Origin: Bathymodiolus brooksi
Taxonomy: Eukaryota; Mollusca; Bivalvia; Mytilida; Modiolidae
Length of the DNA stretch: 64,000 nt
Reading direction: 5' to 3'
NCBI GenBank assembly: GCA_963680875.1
Contig: OY804579.1
Location: forward strand, 51,970,036 to 52,034,035
Shown here: positions 50,301-52,991 of the stretch, one piece after another
Position numbering within the stretch: position 1 is the first letter of the stretch
Layout of the letters: each line of letters starts with the position of its first letter
Notes under the pieces: model-generated
The model's database searches: none
What the model saw: the letters and a program-made list of their open reading frames with translations, nothing else
What the model was told of the DNA's origin: nothing
Translations under genes and position numbers: made by a program

Positions 50301-50381
50301 GTAAATACCTTGATTTTCATCTATGAGAGGTGTACAAAGATCTGCTTCATTTCCACCAGTATCATTCTTGGCACTGCCCAT
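11285..50381 (-). CDS. TMC: TMC-family transmembrane channel-like protein, 19 coding exons (whole gene span)
   Basis: Joining 19 exons (listed separately) from the ATG at 50381 to the TAA at 11285 gives 2535 nt, 844 residues plus stop, with every junction in matching phase and all introns GT-AG. What is seen: a hydrophilic N-terminus (1-235), hydrophobic segments near 248-277, 356-376, 453-475, 489-513, 536-556, 600-617, 662-686, 706-727 and 763-792, and the TMC-domain signature CWETYVGQ at 591-598, followed later by the W-L-G-x-x-F-S-P-L block (661-669) and PSQSCGPF (732-739). What is known: TMC proteins are ten-helix membrane proteins related in fold to TMEM16/anoctamins; vertebrate TMC1/2 form the hair-cell mechanotransduction pore with CIB partners. 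The paralogue and the substrate of this one cannot be told by eye. The length fits the shorter TMC5/7-like class, which is only a guess. Introns carry almost all the repeats of the window. Alternative splicing is possible at exons 6 and 13. Confidence 0.92.
11537..11806 (-). mobile_element. SINE-B copy
   Basis: On the minus strand it starts with a tRNA-like head (TGGTGTAATGGTTAGTGTGC and a GTGGGTTTCGA B-box-like segment) and ends with the shared 3' module (CTGAACAATTGCTCA) and a (CACT)n-type tail, seen as gagtgagtgagtg on the plus strand. It lies in the last TMC intron. Confidence 0.85.
12100..12127 (+). repeat. Poly-G run
   Basis: An uninterrupted G tract of about 18 bases inside the last TMC intron. 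Such a run is prone to length error in sequencing. Confidence 0.9.
12230..12384 (+). mobile_element. SINE-A fragment (5'-truncated)
   Basis: Begins at GGCGAGGTGTACTCAATAC and ends at TTAAACACCATAACC. The head is missing. Confidence 0.8.
12475..12553 (-). CDS. TMC: TMC exon 18
   Basis: 79 nt between attgcag and AAATG|gtaagc, residues 786-811: [20 protein letters not shown] and then KHQLKM. It finishes the last helix and starts the cytosolic C-terminal helix typical of TMC proteins (Y-x-x-x-x-x-x-K-x-x-E-x-L...Q-L). Confidence 0.9.
12604..12943. mobile_element. CAGTCAAACCTG-type MITE with 52-bp internal tandem repeats
   Basis: Termini CAGTCAAGCCTG (12606) and CAGGTTTGACTG (to 12941), flanked by TA on both sides, suggest a Tc1/mariner-type MITE. 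The left part is a four-fold 52-bp repeat (CCTGCCCATGCGGTCACCT at 12614, 12666, 12718, 12770). It lies between TMC exons 17 and 18. Confidence 0.82.
13090..13330 (+). repeat. Dispersed repeat D, copy 1 left part
   Basis: Contains GATCCAGATTGTCAGTTCCA, a TATTACTG segment and GTTTTTGAAACGATTTATGG, also present at 23780 and 24375. A SINE-A insertion splits it from its right part at 13584-13800. Its function and class are unknown. Confidence 0.7.
13333..13582 (+). mobile_element. SINE-A copy, full length
   Basis: Starts GGGGCCATCATGGTCGTGAT, has GTAGTTGGATTACAACTACC (A-box region), GAGTTCAAACCCC (B-box-like), core, and a TTAAACACCATAAACC tail. It is inserted in repeat D. Confidence 0.9.
13584..13800 (+). 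repeat. Dispersed repeat D, copy 1 right part
   Basis: AGTTAATTACCG...TTTTTAAAGTCTAGGATGA and GATATGATGGGATAAACTTT match the segments at 23960-24050 and 25050-25120. Confidence 0.7.
13949..14200 (+). mobile_element. SINE-A copy
   Basis: Starts GGGGTGTCGTGATCATATGG and runs through B-box-like GAGTTTGAACCC and the core to the tail ATTAAACAACATACC, about 55 bp below TMC exon 17. Confidence 0.85.
14257..14424 (-). CDS. TMC: TMC exon 17 (PSQSCGPF block and last helix)
   Basis: 168 nt between ttttag and TTATG|gtaaga, residues 730-784. The [11 protein letters not shown] motif is a TMC hallmark; the final helix starts at [18 protein letters not shown] nearer cag at 14418 would break the phase, so the ttttag site was chosen. 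Confidence 0.94.
14668..14835 (-). mobile_element. SINE-B fragment
   Basis: Only the 3' half is present (plus-strand reading gtgagtgaatgagtgattg to gtgctagctggctgaaacaac). The tRNA-like head is lost. Confidence 0.8.
15111..15238 (-). CDS. TMC: TMC exon 16 (helix)
   Basis: 128 nt between ttctctcag and GGAAA|gtaagc, residues 687-728. A basic linker with [10 protein letters not shown] precedes the helix [20 protein letters not shown], as in the family. Confidence 0.93.
15784..15859 (-). CDS. TMC: TMC exon 15 (helix)
   Basis: 76 nt between aaaaaaaag-like tttttag acceptor and AATT|gtaagt, residues 662-686: [20 protein letters not shown] followed by FYAKI. The W-L-G-x-x-F-S-P-L-I-P start is highly conserved in TMC proteins. 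Confidence 0.94.
16001..16360 (-). mobile_element. SINE-B copy, full length
   Basis: The minus strand begins AACGGCATCGGTGGTATAATGG (tRNA-type A-box region TGGTTAGCGTG), then a GTTTGAGCCCC B box, and ends in the shared 3' module and a CACTCACTG tail. It lies between TMC exons 14 and 15. Confidence 0.9.
16498..16611 (-). CDS. TMC: TMC exon 14
   Basis: 114 nt between ttctttcag and GCTG|gtaagc, residues 624-660. It contains [15 protein letters not shown] and [19 protein letters not shown] (W completed by exon 15). This matches the E-F-D-L...V-L-D-L-V-Y-x-Q-T-x-x-W block of TMC proteins. Confidence 0.94.
17320..17545 (-). mobile_element. SINE-A copy, interrupted
   Basis: The 3' module and the GAAACCAG...GTATCGAGTAC segments are present, but about 70 unrelated bases (17375-17448, with an inverted pair around GATTACTCTC / GAGAGTAATC) replace the middle of the core. 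It is degenerate. Confidence 0.6.
17636..17733 (-). CDS. TMC: TMC exon 13 (TMC signature CWETYVGQ)
   Basis: 98 nt between tgttttag and AGAAG|gtaaga, residues 591-622. It begins [20 protein letters not shown], the most diagnostic block of the TMC domain (Pfam TMC, C-W-E-T-x-V-G-Q). The acceptor and the first codons are repeated 72 bp upstream (see 17734-17819). Confidence 0.95.
17734..17819 (-). pseudogene. Partial tandem copy of TMC exon 13 with decoy acceptor
   Basis: A 72-bp direct repeat: the acceptor (tgttttag) and the first 40-odd coding bases of exon 13 recur with the decoy acceptor at 17805|17806. The copy reads [14 protein letters not shown] and then runs into intron sequence; it has no donor. 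If the decoy acceptor were used with read-through, the extra 72 nt keep frame but hit a TAG just before the true exon, so it would truncate the protein. Confidence 0.85.
18088..18445 (-). mobile_element. SINE-B copy, full length
   Basis: The minus strand starts AACCACATCGGTGGTGTAATGG, with GTTAGCATGC A-box and GTGGGTTCGAGCTCC B-box regions, and ends in the shared 3' module. Confidence 0.9.
18446..19567. other. TMC intron 12, no feature recognised
   Basis: AT-rich intron sequence with a short poly-G run near 18880. The open frames at 18441-18689 and 18997-19194 have no splice context or domain and are treated as chance. Confidence 0.5.
19568..19588 (-). CDS. TMC: TMC exon 12, 21-nt microexon
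   Basis: Exactly seven codons (MRRLELK) between a ttttatag acceptor and AAAA|gtaaga donor, phase 0 on both sides. It places a basic segment directly before the CWET signature of exon 13. It could be skipped without shifting frame, so it may be alternatively used. The assignment rests on good splice sites and phase, since seven codons cannot be matched by motif. Confidence 0.65.
19589..20458. other. TMC intron 11, mostly unrecognised
   Basis: AT-rich. At 19645-19800 there is a degenerate segment with GGTGCTCAGTC and CACTGGTCCG/CCGGACCACTG motifs, resembling a similar stretch at 28528-28690. It is likely an old transposon relic. Confidence 0.4.
20459..20606 (-). CDS. TMC: TMC exon 11 (TM5 and loop)
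   Basis: 148 nt between ttttcag and AAG|gtaaaa, residues 535-583. It encodes the helix [20 protein letters not shown] and then a Gly/Thr-rich loop ([17 protein letters not shown]), ending in phase 0 before the microexon. Confidence 0.9.
20638..20780 (-). mobile_element. SINE-A fragment
   Basis: Carries the 3' half: tail, 3' module and core up to GACAAATTGGTACATAAT. The head is missing. Confidence 0.8.
21128..22623. mobile_element. 1.49-kb CAGGCCT-ended hAT-like element, 5-bp TSD
   Basis: Termini CAGGCCTCTACAATAAC (21133) and GTTATTGTCGAGGCCTG (to 22618), with flanking gtgca on both sides (21128-21132, 22619-22623). Sub-terminal ACTTGTCC/GGACAAGT motifs are repeated in inverted order. No transposase frame is readable, so it is non-autonomous or decayed. 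It contains a half MITE (ACAGTCGAACTTGTCTATAG) near 21440. Confidence 0.82.
22788..22862 (-). mobile_element. SINE-A 3' fragment
   Basis: Only tail and 3' module (GGTTGTGGTGTTTAACACCA on plus) up to CAGTTTTATTAGAA. Confidence 0.75.
23144..23304 (-). CDS. TMC: TMC exon 10 (TM4)
   Basis: 161 nt between tttttag and CTAG|gtaagg, residues 481-533. The helix [20 protein letters not shown] is followed by [13 protein letters not shown], the conserved exit of this helix in TMC proteins. AG joins A of exon 11 to make Arg. Confidence 0.92.
23327..23640 (-). mobile_element. SINE-B copy
   Basis: The minus strand starts AGAACCGCATCGGTGGTG. An internal deletion removes the B-box half. It ends in the shared 3' module and CACTCACTCA. 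It lies just upstream of TMC exon 10 in the gene direction. Confidence 0.85.
23770..24048 (+). repeat. Dispersed repeat D, copy 2
   Basis: Matches copies at 13.1 and 24.4 kb: CCAGATTGTCAGTTCAAGTC, GTTTTTGTAACAATTTATGG, CCAATTACCGATGATTTTTA, AAGTCTAGGATGAGAAGTGA. Confidence 0.75.
24055..24316 (-). mobile_element. SINE-A copy, full length
   Basis: Plus-strand reading from GGTTATGGTGTTTAACGCCA to ACCGCCACGATGGCCCG. It separates two copies of repeat D. Confidence 0.9.
24333..25210 (+). repeat. Dispersed repeat D, copy 3 (split by a MITE)
   Basis: Same order of blocks as copy 2, interrupted at 24517-25012 by a TA-flanked MITE. It resumes with TAGCTTAATTGGTACAGTCA and continues to AACTGGCTGTTAACAGCAG, matching copy 1 (GAACTGTCCATTTACAATAG). 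Confidence 0.72.
24517..25012. mobile_element. Tc1/mariner-type MITE, 492 bp
   Basis: TA-flanked element (24519-25010) with TIRs reading CAGTCATTGGACATAAGTAT and, inverted at the right, ATATTTATGTCCATGGACTG. The inverted ends continue inward through TTCGTCACC, TCGATTTT and CATATAAAACCACATTT for about 90 bp. It is non-coding. Confidence 0.9.
25463..25624 (-). CDS. TMC: TMC exon 9 (TM3)
   Basis: 162 nt (54 codons, phase 0 at both ends) between atacag and GAG|gtaggt, residues 427-480. A charged stretch (ADLKEENR) precedes the helix [20 protein letters not shown]. Confidence 0.9.
25800..26063 (-). mobile_element. SINE-A copy, full length
   Basis: Plus-strand reading from GGTTTATGGTATTTAACACC to CACGACAGCCC, with core GGAGTACCCGGAGAAAACC intact. 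Confidence 0.9.
26356..26544 (-). mobile_element. SINE-A copy lacking most of the 3' module
   Basis: GGGTTAGGGTT is followed directly by GGAGGAAAACTACCGACCTG, so the 3' module is deleted. The head through CATGATGGCCCC is present. Confidence 0.82.
26782..26926 (-). CDS. TMC: TMC exon 8
   Basis: 145 nt between atttcag and ATT|gtaagt, encoding residues 379-426. It contains SAKNFK and [14 protein letters not shown], corresponding to the conserved K-V-F...W-D segment of the TMC intracellular region between TM2 and TM3, then [14 protein letters not shown]. Confidence 0.93.
27084..27125. repeat. Small hairpin
   Basis: TTTATACCACGG...CCGTGGTATAAAT is a perfect 12-bp inverted repeat with a 16-base loop, in a TMC intron. 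Confidence 0.7.
27500..27765 (+). mobile_element. SINE-A copy
   Basis: Head GTCGTGGTCATAGTTATATGGTAG, B-box-like GAGTCTGAATCCC, core and 3' module. It is moderately diverged. Confidence 0.85.
28028..28208. mobile_element. Degenerate CAGTCAAACCTG-type MITE
   Basis: Contains ATTAAACCTGC.TTAGTGACCA twice and AGGCAGGTCTTACTGTA at the right, matching the family at 12.6 and 61.3 kb. The left terminus is decayed. Confidence 0.55.
28248..28405 (-). CDS. TMC: TMC exon 7 (TM2)
   Basis: 158 nt between ttttcag and AAAAA|gtaagt, encoding residues 326-377. The [14 protein letters not shown] start matches the G-W...L-F-Y-G block after the first loop in TMC proteins. It is followed by sequons NKT and NMS and the helix [20 protein letters not shown]. 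Confidence 0.93.
28779..29580 (+). repeat. Internally reiterated dispersed element (about 165-bp units)
   Basis: Four units with TTCCTTCATGCACATCTGC (28888, 29063, 29229, 29394), each going on through TGTGTAAAGTTTCA to CTTACAAGGTACATG. The element starts CTGTGAGTAACCTCACTGAG and ends with a (GGAC)n stretch and TATATCCCCCC...GGGGGGGTATA. It is a non-coding repeat type familiar from molluscs. Confidence 0.82.
29726..29907. mobile_element. Foldback MITE, type F
   Basis: Arms of about 75-80 bp (GCAATATGATGTGTTATGGA at left, its complement at right) around a short loop containing GGCTGAAGGCC. The ends read ATATACAATTATTG and CTGTAATTGTTTTATTACAT. Confidence 0.85.
30254..30380. repeat. 42-bp triple repeat with palindromic core
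   Basis: Three identical 42-bp units (30255, 30297, 30339). Each contains GGTTTTATAATACTGTATAAAACC, an imperfect palindrome. Because 42 is a multiple of three, both strands stay open across it, which produces artefactual ORFs. Confidence 0.92.
30384..30535. repeat. Dispersed TTAGGCCCTTTGGTTTA repeat
   Basis: Shares GGCCCTTTGGTTTA, ACTTTTAAATTATTTGGCTT and ATGGTTATTCCAG...AAATTAGATA with 42030-42140, 52834-52980 and 57640-57790. Class unknown. Confidence 0.65.
30639..31156 (-). mobile_element. SINE-B copy split by a MITE and an array
   Basis: The 3' half (plus-strand gtgagtgagtgatcgttg to TTGCATGCTTA) is followed by an inserted MITE, then AGCATAAAAGTAGCAAATAC and the head region, whose B-box part runs into the 31157-31720 tandem array. 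Confidence 0.82.
30879..31113. mobile_element. PIF/Harbinger-like MITE, TTA target duplication
   Basis: Element 30882-31110 has ends GGCCAAATAAAAA and TTTTTATTTGGCC and is flanked by tta on both sides (30879-30881, 31111-31113). GGCC ends and a 3-bp TWA duplication fit PIF/Harbinger. It sits inside a SINE-B. Confidence 0.82.
31157..31720. repeat. 14-unit array (39/41 bp) derived from the SINE-B promoter
   Basis: Units GACCTGACTG(TG)GATTAAACCCACGATCTACC...CACCGAAA start at 31157, 31201, 31240, 31279, 31320, 31360, 31399, 31440, 31479, 31518, 31559, 31600, 31639 and 31680. They differ mainly by presence of TG. The sequence corresponds to the B-box part of SINE-B (ACCCACGATCTACC). Confidence 0.93.
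31805..32305 (-). repeat. 46-bp minisatellite carrying the exon 6 splice donor
   Basis: Eleven units with a 46-bp period (cacag at 31823 through 32281; one unit is 44 bp). On the gene strand each unit reads ATAGATTTTCTACAGGGAACT|gtgagt plus intron bases. The unit at 32281 is the real end of TMC exon 6; the other ten lie in intron 6 and are decoy 5' splice sites. Confidence 0.96.
32284..32546 (-). CDS. TMC: TMC exon 6 (TM1 and first extracellular loop)
   Basis: 263 nt between tttttgcag and GGAACT|gtgagt, encoding residues 239-325. It starts [20 protein letters not shown], the strongly conserved TM1 entry of TMC proteins, then a hydrophobic helix and a loop with two N-glycosylation sequons (NMS, NCT), consistent with an outside loop. 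It ends DFLQGT, which runs into GW at exon 7. Its 3' end and donor are the source of the 46-bp minisatellite just below it. Confidence 0.93.
32576..32682 (-). mobile_element. SINE-A fragment
   Basis: GGGTTAGGGTTACGG, diverged 3' module and GGAGAAAACCACCGACCTGT only. It lies 30 bp upstream of exon 6. Confidence 0.75.
32698..32882. mobile_element. AAACCTGTCTAAAC-type MITE
   Basis: GAAACCTGTCTAAACCAAAC at left and AGACAAGTTTCACTGTATAA at right, with AATAGACAGG and TTTATACAGGTTAAATGAAC inside. Same family as 45050 and 62776. Confidence 0.72.
32883..33865. other. TMC intron 5, mostly unrecognised
   Basis: AT-rich intron. A weak SINE-like fragment (TTGTTGTTTAACATCATGTG...GAGCTATATTCAT) lies near 33450-33520. 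Confidence 0.45.
33866..34098 (-). mobile_element. SINE-A copy, head truncated
   Basis: Plus-strand reading GGGTTAGGTTTATGGTGTTT through GATAGGCACTGATTGCACAGG. It stops about 20 bases before exon 5, so it sits next to the donor of that exon. Confidence 0.88.
34117..34198 (-). CDS. TMC: TMC exon 5 (pre-helix amphipathic region)
   Basis: 82 nt between ttttacag and GAAG|gtgagt, encoding residues 211-237 ([17 protein letters not shown]...). The W-K...K-I-E-G pattern leads into the Gly-Thr before TM1, which matches the conserved segment ahead of TM1 in TMC proteins. It overlaps no other feature; a truncated SINE ends about 20 bases below the donor. Confidence 0.85.
34676..36604. repeat. CCAGAGGCTCTCAAGAGCC element expanded as a dimeric tandem array
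   Basis: Begins CCAGAGGCTCTCAAGAGCC and ends CCTTTGGTCCAGGTGAAC. Between lie four dimers of about 325-332 bp (TTGGATTTCCGATCGGCATA at 34931, 35256, 35583, 35915, 36247) made of two related monomers of about 165 bp. Minus-strand frames repeat a peptide with [16 protein letters not shown]; no family is recognised and they are probably by-products of the repeat. It lies in TMC intron 4. Confidence 0.9.
36668..37800. mobile_element. Palindromic TACTGG/CCAGTA-rich element with 27-bp TIRs
   Basis: Ends GGATAATATGAAGCAGCCGG (36670) and its inverted copy CCGGCTGCTTCATATTATCC (to 37802). The interior is an irregular array of CTGGTATTACCAGTATT-type palindromes, changing at about 37400 to a 44-46-bp unit containing TTTTCCAGAATCTTCCAGTA. 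A second small foldback element is nested at 37131-37233. Arrays like this can form cruciforms. Confidence 0.85.
37131..37233. mobile_element. Nested foldback MITE
   Basis: GGCAATTTGACACGAGTGGG and CAGAGCCTAATTCTAACTG are mirrored by TTAGTATTAGGCTCTGCCCA and GTCATGTCAAATTACC, giving arms of about 38 bp and a loop of about 25 bp. Confidence 0.85.
38022..38288 (-). mobile_element. SINE-A copy, full length
   Basis: Plus-strand reading GGATTATGGTGTTTAATGCC to CATGACCACGACTGCTCCT, with an intact core and B-box-like GGGATTCGAACTC. Confidence 0.9.
38386..38621. mobile_element. hAT-like MITE with 8-bp TSD
   Basis: Element 38394-38613 has ends CAGGGTCGGATTAAG and GGATAATCCAGCCCTG and is flanked by catatata / catatatg (7 of 8 identical). 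Classic hAT features; 220 bp, non-coding. Confidence 0.82.
39108..39159 (-). CDS. TMC: TMC exon 4
   Basis: 52 nt between gttgcag and AAAG|gtatga, encoding residues 194-210 ([17 protein letters not shown]). It is short, basic and cytosolic. It is the only stretch in this part of the intron whose phase (one base in, complete codon out) bridges exons 3 and 5. Confidence 0.75.
39253..39355. repeat. Inverted repeat
   Basis: TATGGCTCTTTCCGTATCACATC and GATGTGATACAGAAAGAGCCATA (split here in two motifs under a 55-base spacer) form arms of about 23 bp with one mismatch. It abuts the 39360 MITE and may be another small foldback element. Confidence 0.75.
39358..39733. mobile_element. CCGTATTTAGGGTTGTATAATG MITE, TA-flanked
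   Basis: Element 39360-39731 (372 bp) starts CCGTATTTAGGGTTGTATAA and ends with its reverse complement; TA lies on both sides. The motif TATAATGCGCA recurs inside. It is non-coding. Confidence 0.85.
39935..40098. mobile_element. Foldback MITE, type F (second copy type)
   Basis: Arms of about 70 bp (AGTTTTTATGGACCTTAAAA with complement TTCTAAGGTCCATAAAAACT) around a loop with GCCTTTAGGC. The same outer ends as the element at 29726: ATATACAATTATAG and CTGTAATTGTTTTATTACAT. Confidence 0.85.
40625..41705 (+). repeat. Internally reiterated element with CCATGGCAACGGC units
   Basis: GGCAACGGCGGCCATTTTGAA-like blocks recur near 40770, 40980, 41178 and 41478, separated by TTTGGTGGCCATTTT and CCTCAAAA/CCCCCAAAAG segments. 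It ends with an (AAAG)n/(AAT)n stretch and ATATGTCTCCCAAACTTCGC followed by TTGGGGGACATA, a terminal palindrome. It is non-coding; frames here are by-products. Confidence 0.8.
41706..43645. other. TMC intron 3, mostly unrecognised
   Basis: AT-rich. Bases 42030-42140 carry the dispersed AGGCCCTTTGATTTTC repeat, and 42875-42930 a half MITE (ACAGTTGAAACTCGTTAAGT). No exon fits the TMC frame here. Confidence 0.5.
43646..43736 (-). mobile_element. SINE-B 3' fragment
   Basis: Plus-strand gactgagtgagtgagtgattg to AACAAGTTAATTTTCAATGAG, the tail and shared 3' module only. Confidence 0.8.
43737..45049. other. TMC intron 3 continued, no feature recognised
   Basis: AT-rich intron sequence. A 20-bp direct repeat AATAATACAATTATGTAACT occurs twice at 44008-44055. 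Confidence 0.5.
45050..45262. mobile_element. AAACCTGTCTAAAC-type MITE
   Basis: AAAACCTGTCTAAACTGAAC (followed by a 42-bp tandem copy) at left and TGTAGACAGGTTTCATTGTG at right. It lies about 110 bp downstream of exon 3 in gene direction. Confidence 0.75.
45373..45687 (-). CDS. TMC: TMC exon 3 (charged N-terminal region)
   Basis: 315 nt encoding residues 89-192, with acceptor tttttcag and donor AAG|gtaatt. It contains the acidic run [10 protein letters not shown] followed by many Lys/Arg, like the charged cytosolic segment before the first helix in TMC proteins. The last bases AG join G of exon 4 to make Arg. Confidence 0.82.
45700..45870. repeat. Low-complexity TTTAATTGTTAATCATATAAATAAA tandem
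   Basis: Four to five degenerate units of about 35 bp with TTTAATTGTTAAT(C/T)ATATAAAT, immediately upstream of exon 3's acceptor. Confidence 0.8.
46033..46197. mobile_element. TIR MITE (cagcagtctccctcttataag)
   Basis: CAGCAGTCTCCCTCTTATAA at left and CTTATAAGAAGGGGACTACTG at right are inverted copies with few mismatches; 163 bp, non-coding. Confidence 0.75.
46600..46860 (+). repeat. Diverged monomer of the 34.7-kb element
   Basis: CAATGATCATGCAGTGATTA, TTTTAAAACATTTTTCCAATA, TGTCCAGCAGTGGTGGCCAT and TCCAATCGACATAAAAACAC correspond in order to the monomers at 34.9-36.3 kb. Confidence 0.65.
46872..47132 (+). mobile_element. SINE-C copy, full length
   Basis: GGGCCCAGATGGCTCAATGA head, B-box-like GGCTTTGCGCCCGGC, GCACTCGACTCGCAGCCGCA middle, core CTCTCCGGGTACTCCGGCTT, 3' module and an (AAAC)n tail. 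Confidence 0.9.
47401..47590 (-). CDS. TMC: TMC exon 2 (cytosolic N-terminus)
   Basis: 190 nt with a ttttcag acceptor, encoding residues 26-87. It is rich in Asn, Tyr and Gly (for example [11 protein letters not shown] and RRNVGGGH), so probably disordered and cytosolic. The donor CAG|gtttta is weak, but it is the site whose phase (AG|T, Ser) joins exon 3. Variable N-termini are normal in the family, so the assignment rests on phase and position, not on motif. Confidence 0.7.
47658..47924 (-). mobile_element. SINE-A copy, full length
   Basis: Plus-strand GGGTTAGGGTAATGGTGTTT to AATCATGACAGCAC. It lies in TMC intron 1 just upstream of exon 2. Confidence 0.88.
47925..49169. other. TMC intron 1, mostly unrecognised
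   Basis: AT-rich. An inverted pair CTAATTAAAATTGGATCATC / GATCTAATTTTAATTAGAT lies near 48889-48945. No coding exon is seen. Confidence 0.5.
49169..49188 (+). repeat. Poly-C run
   Basis: About 19 consecutive C bases. It is length-unstable and a likely place for sequencing error. Confidence 0.9.
49385..49462 (-). pseudogene. tRNA-like sequence (decayed tRNA or SINE head)
   Basis: The minus strand shows TTAGCTCAGCTAGTAG (A-box/D-arm), a plausible anticodon region, and ATGGGTTCTAATCCCAT with a perfect 5-bp T-stem. The 3' acceptor CCTGAAC has no pairing partner at the 5' side, so it is not a functional tRNA as it stands. Confidence 0.5.
49624..49905 (-). pseudogene. Non-LTR retrotransposon (LINE) reverse-transcriptase C-terminus, broken
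   Basis: One minus-strand frame reads KEGRLIPPK, a stop, then [38 protein letters not shown] and [12 protein letters not shown] ending at a TAA at 49624. The [15 protein letters not shown] pattern is the familiar C-terminal end of CR1/Jockey-like LINE polymerases. Only this 3' end remains and it carries an internal stop. The open plus-strand frame at 49637-49837 is its shadow. Confidence 0.82.
50309..50381 (-). CDS. TMC: TMC exon 1 (start codon exon)
   Basis: ATG at 50381 begins [14 protein letters not shown] and reads 24 codons plus one base to a CAAG|gtattt donor. The split codon G|AG (Glu) joins exon 2 in frame. A possible acceptor (atttag) lies 13 nt upstream of the ATG, so the 5' UTR is probably on another exon further right. 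The start is chosen because it is the first in-frame ATG and the donor phase fits exon 2. The hydrophilic, signal-peptide-free N-terminus is usual for TMC proteins. Confidence 0.75.
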
Positions 50382-50636
50382 GTTTGTTTACATTCTAAAT
50401 TGTCAATTATACACCCTTCAAAATTACTATGGACTATTTCGACCACATTATTGGAATAGTTCATTATCGTTTTATGGGGGTGCATTATAATTTGACAGAT
50501 TAATTACCGGTTTCGAATAACTTTTGCTAAAATGTTCATTAATAATTTCATTTTATTACTTTATATATATCCCTTATTTTCAATCTGTTAGAAACTACAC
50601 AAAAAGAATGAACACTTACTTGTTTAGCTAATGAAA

Positions 50637-51705
50637 AACCAGAGGCTCACATGGGTCTGTACATTGCTCACCTATGTTAGCACATGCTAAATTTTAATGT
50701 GCCATTATTTGAACCCAACAGATAATGTAAAATAATTAAATCTTCATATCCCTATGCAATTTCATTTCCATAATCTTGGTTCTAACAAAAGTCTGTTTAC
50801 ATTTTAATTTTCCATTGCAGCTCATACTTTAACCTTTGGACCAGTGTTTATTTGGAAACCATAGACCATATAAGGCCTAGAAACCATAGACCATATAAGG
50901 CCTAAATTTGTGCAAAATTGGATCTATATATATCATAATAATGATTCATATAATTTTTTTCCTTCATTTTAGTCTGTGTGCGTTAATCTTTTGTCCTCAG
51001 GGTTTGGACGCCATAAGCCATTAAGCCTTCATTTGTGCAACTTTGATCTGTATATCACAATTATGGTTCAAGCTATTTAATATTGAATTTCCATAGCTGG
51101 TTCTTAGGAGAATTTTCTTTTAATCCTCAATTGTAAAATGTTAAACTATGGATTCCTAGTGCTCTGACCACATATACTCTGAGCATTTAATATGAACAAG
51201 GTTGAATCTTTATTTCATGTCAAATACAGTTACATTTCCTTGTTCTTGAGAATATTGTTTTTTAATTTTTTTTAATAGTTTTTCCATTGCAGACTATGTA
51301 ATACTTTGAACCCCAAGGCTTGGACCCTATAGATGCTGGGATCTTCATTTGTGTAAGCTTGAATATATTTATCAAGATGATGATTCATTTCGTTGATACT
51401 GGCATTTCCATAATTAGTTCTTGAGAAGAAAACAATTATTTTAATTTTCACAATGCCAAGTGTCTTAAACTTTGGACCCCCATGGCTGAGGTCTCCTAGG
51501 TCTTGGGACCTTCTTTGTTCAAATCTAAATCTACATATCCTCATTAAGATGCACAGCATTACCGGTACACATTTTTGAGAAGATGCTGTTTAAAGTTTGA
51601 AGAAGAAGATTAAAATGTGAAGAAATTAACAATGTTTAACAGATAGATATACACCAAGTGATACTAATAGTTCACTTGTCCTCTGGCCAGCTGAATTAAA
51701 ATGGA
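50637..51705 (+). repeat. CAGAGGCTCACATGGG ... CTCTGGCCAGCTGAA dispersed element
   Basis: Starts AACCAGAGGCTCACATGGGT and ends TTCACTTGTCCTCTGGCCAG. The interior is four diverged units of roughly 200 bp, each with a CCATAATTGGTTCTTGAG-like and a TTTGGACC...CATTTGTGCAA-like segment. A related stretch lies at 61685-62230. It is non-coding. Confidence 0.65.
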
Positions 51706-52991
51706 GACTCATCTGGTTTTCATTTTAATAAACTACTGGATGAAAAAAATGAGCACTTAAAGATTGATATAGGACCATTTATGATTACATCACTTAAGCA
51801 GTTTTAAGAAAACTTTTGAATATTTTCTCCATATGACTATATAAAACTATTATCAACATCAAATGCCATATAGGATTTCTGTTATACAAGAGAAACCCTA
51901 ACTTTAATAATTCACATACAAATCTATTAATTACGGAAGATAAAGTTGGAATTACCAAGATTAAAGTTGACATTTTGCAAAATTAAAAAAAATTAAATTT
52001 TGGCCCCAATACACTTCCGTACAATACGCTTCCGTAATTATTGATAAAATTTTGTAACAAACATCTTAAAAGTTTATCTTATAATTCAAGGTTTAAGTTC
52101 AAAAGTTTAAATTACTTTTAATTATCTTTGCAATTTGGAGAGAAACCAATTAATTACTCAGTTTTTGGAAAGTGACATGTGTTACCTAGTTACCAAGTAA
52201 CACTAACATGTCATTCATTTTAAAGCTGTTTTAATGTTAATTATTTAATATTTAAATCAATATCTCATGTTAAATTATGTCAATTTAACTCTCATCTCAA
52301 AATTTAGTACATTTAATCCTTCATATATATAAACTGTATAAACATTTGAGCAAAACAATGTTCTTTAAAGTAAGTGTCATCTCAAAATTCACAACTTTGT
52401 AAGCAAGATAAATCTTTATTTATATTTAAAAGAAAATCAAAATTTGTAAGCAAGATAAAATTTTACTATTATATTAAAATGCAGCATATTACTATAATAA
52501 TTCTTTAATTTTAATCATGTCTATATAAAGTTCATCAGATATTTACTTAGTTTGATAGCGAATGTTTCTAACTTTAATACTTGTTTAACATTACAGTTAA
52601 AATCCAGGTGAAATAAAGAACGGACTATAATTGTTCAAACAACAATTTCCTCAATGTTTAATTATACCTGTAATTAAGTGTATGCGAACCAGGATGACAC
52701 CTTTAATACATTAATGAATAAATATTTTGTCAGTTGGGAGTCTGTAATCCATGTTGAAGTTTTTTTTATTAGATTAATTTATAGCTGAGTTGTATTGTGT
52801 ATGTTTACCTACAGCTTTGTCAGCTGACTATAGGCCCTTTGGTTTAATGCTCCCATACACTTTTAAATTATTTGGCTTTCCAATATTTTGATATTGAACG
52901 TACTTGATGAAGGTTATTTCGTACTTGATGAAGGTTATTTCAGAAACGTGTCGCGCACAGTAAATTTGATATCTAACTTTATATTACAGTC

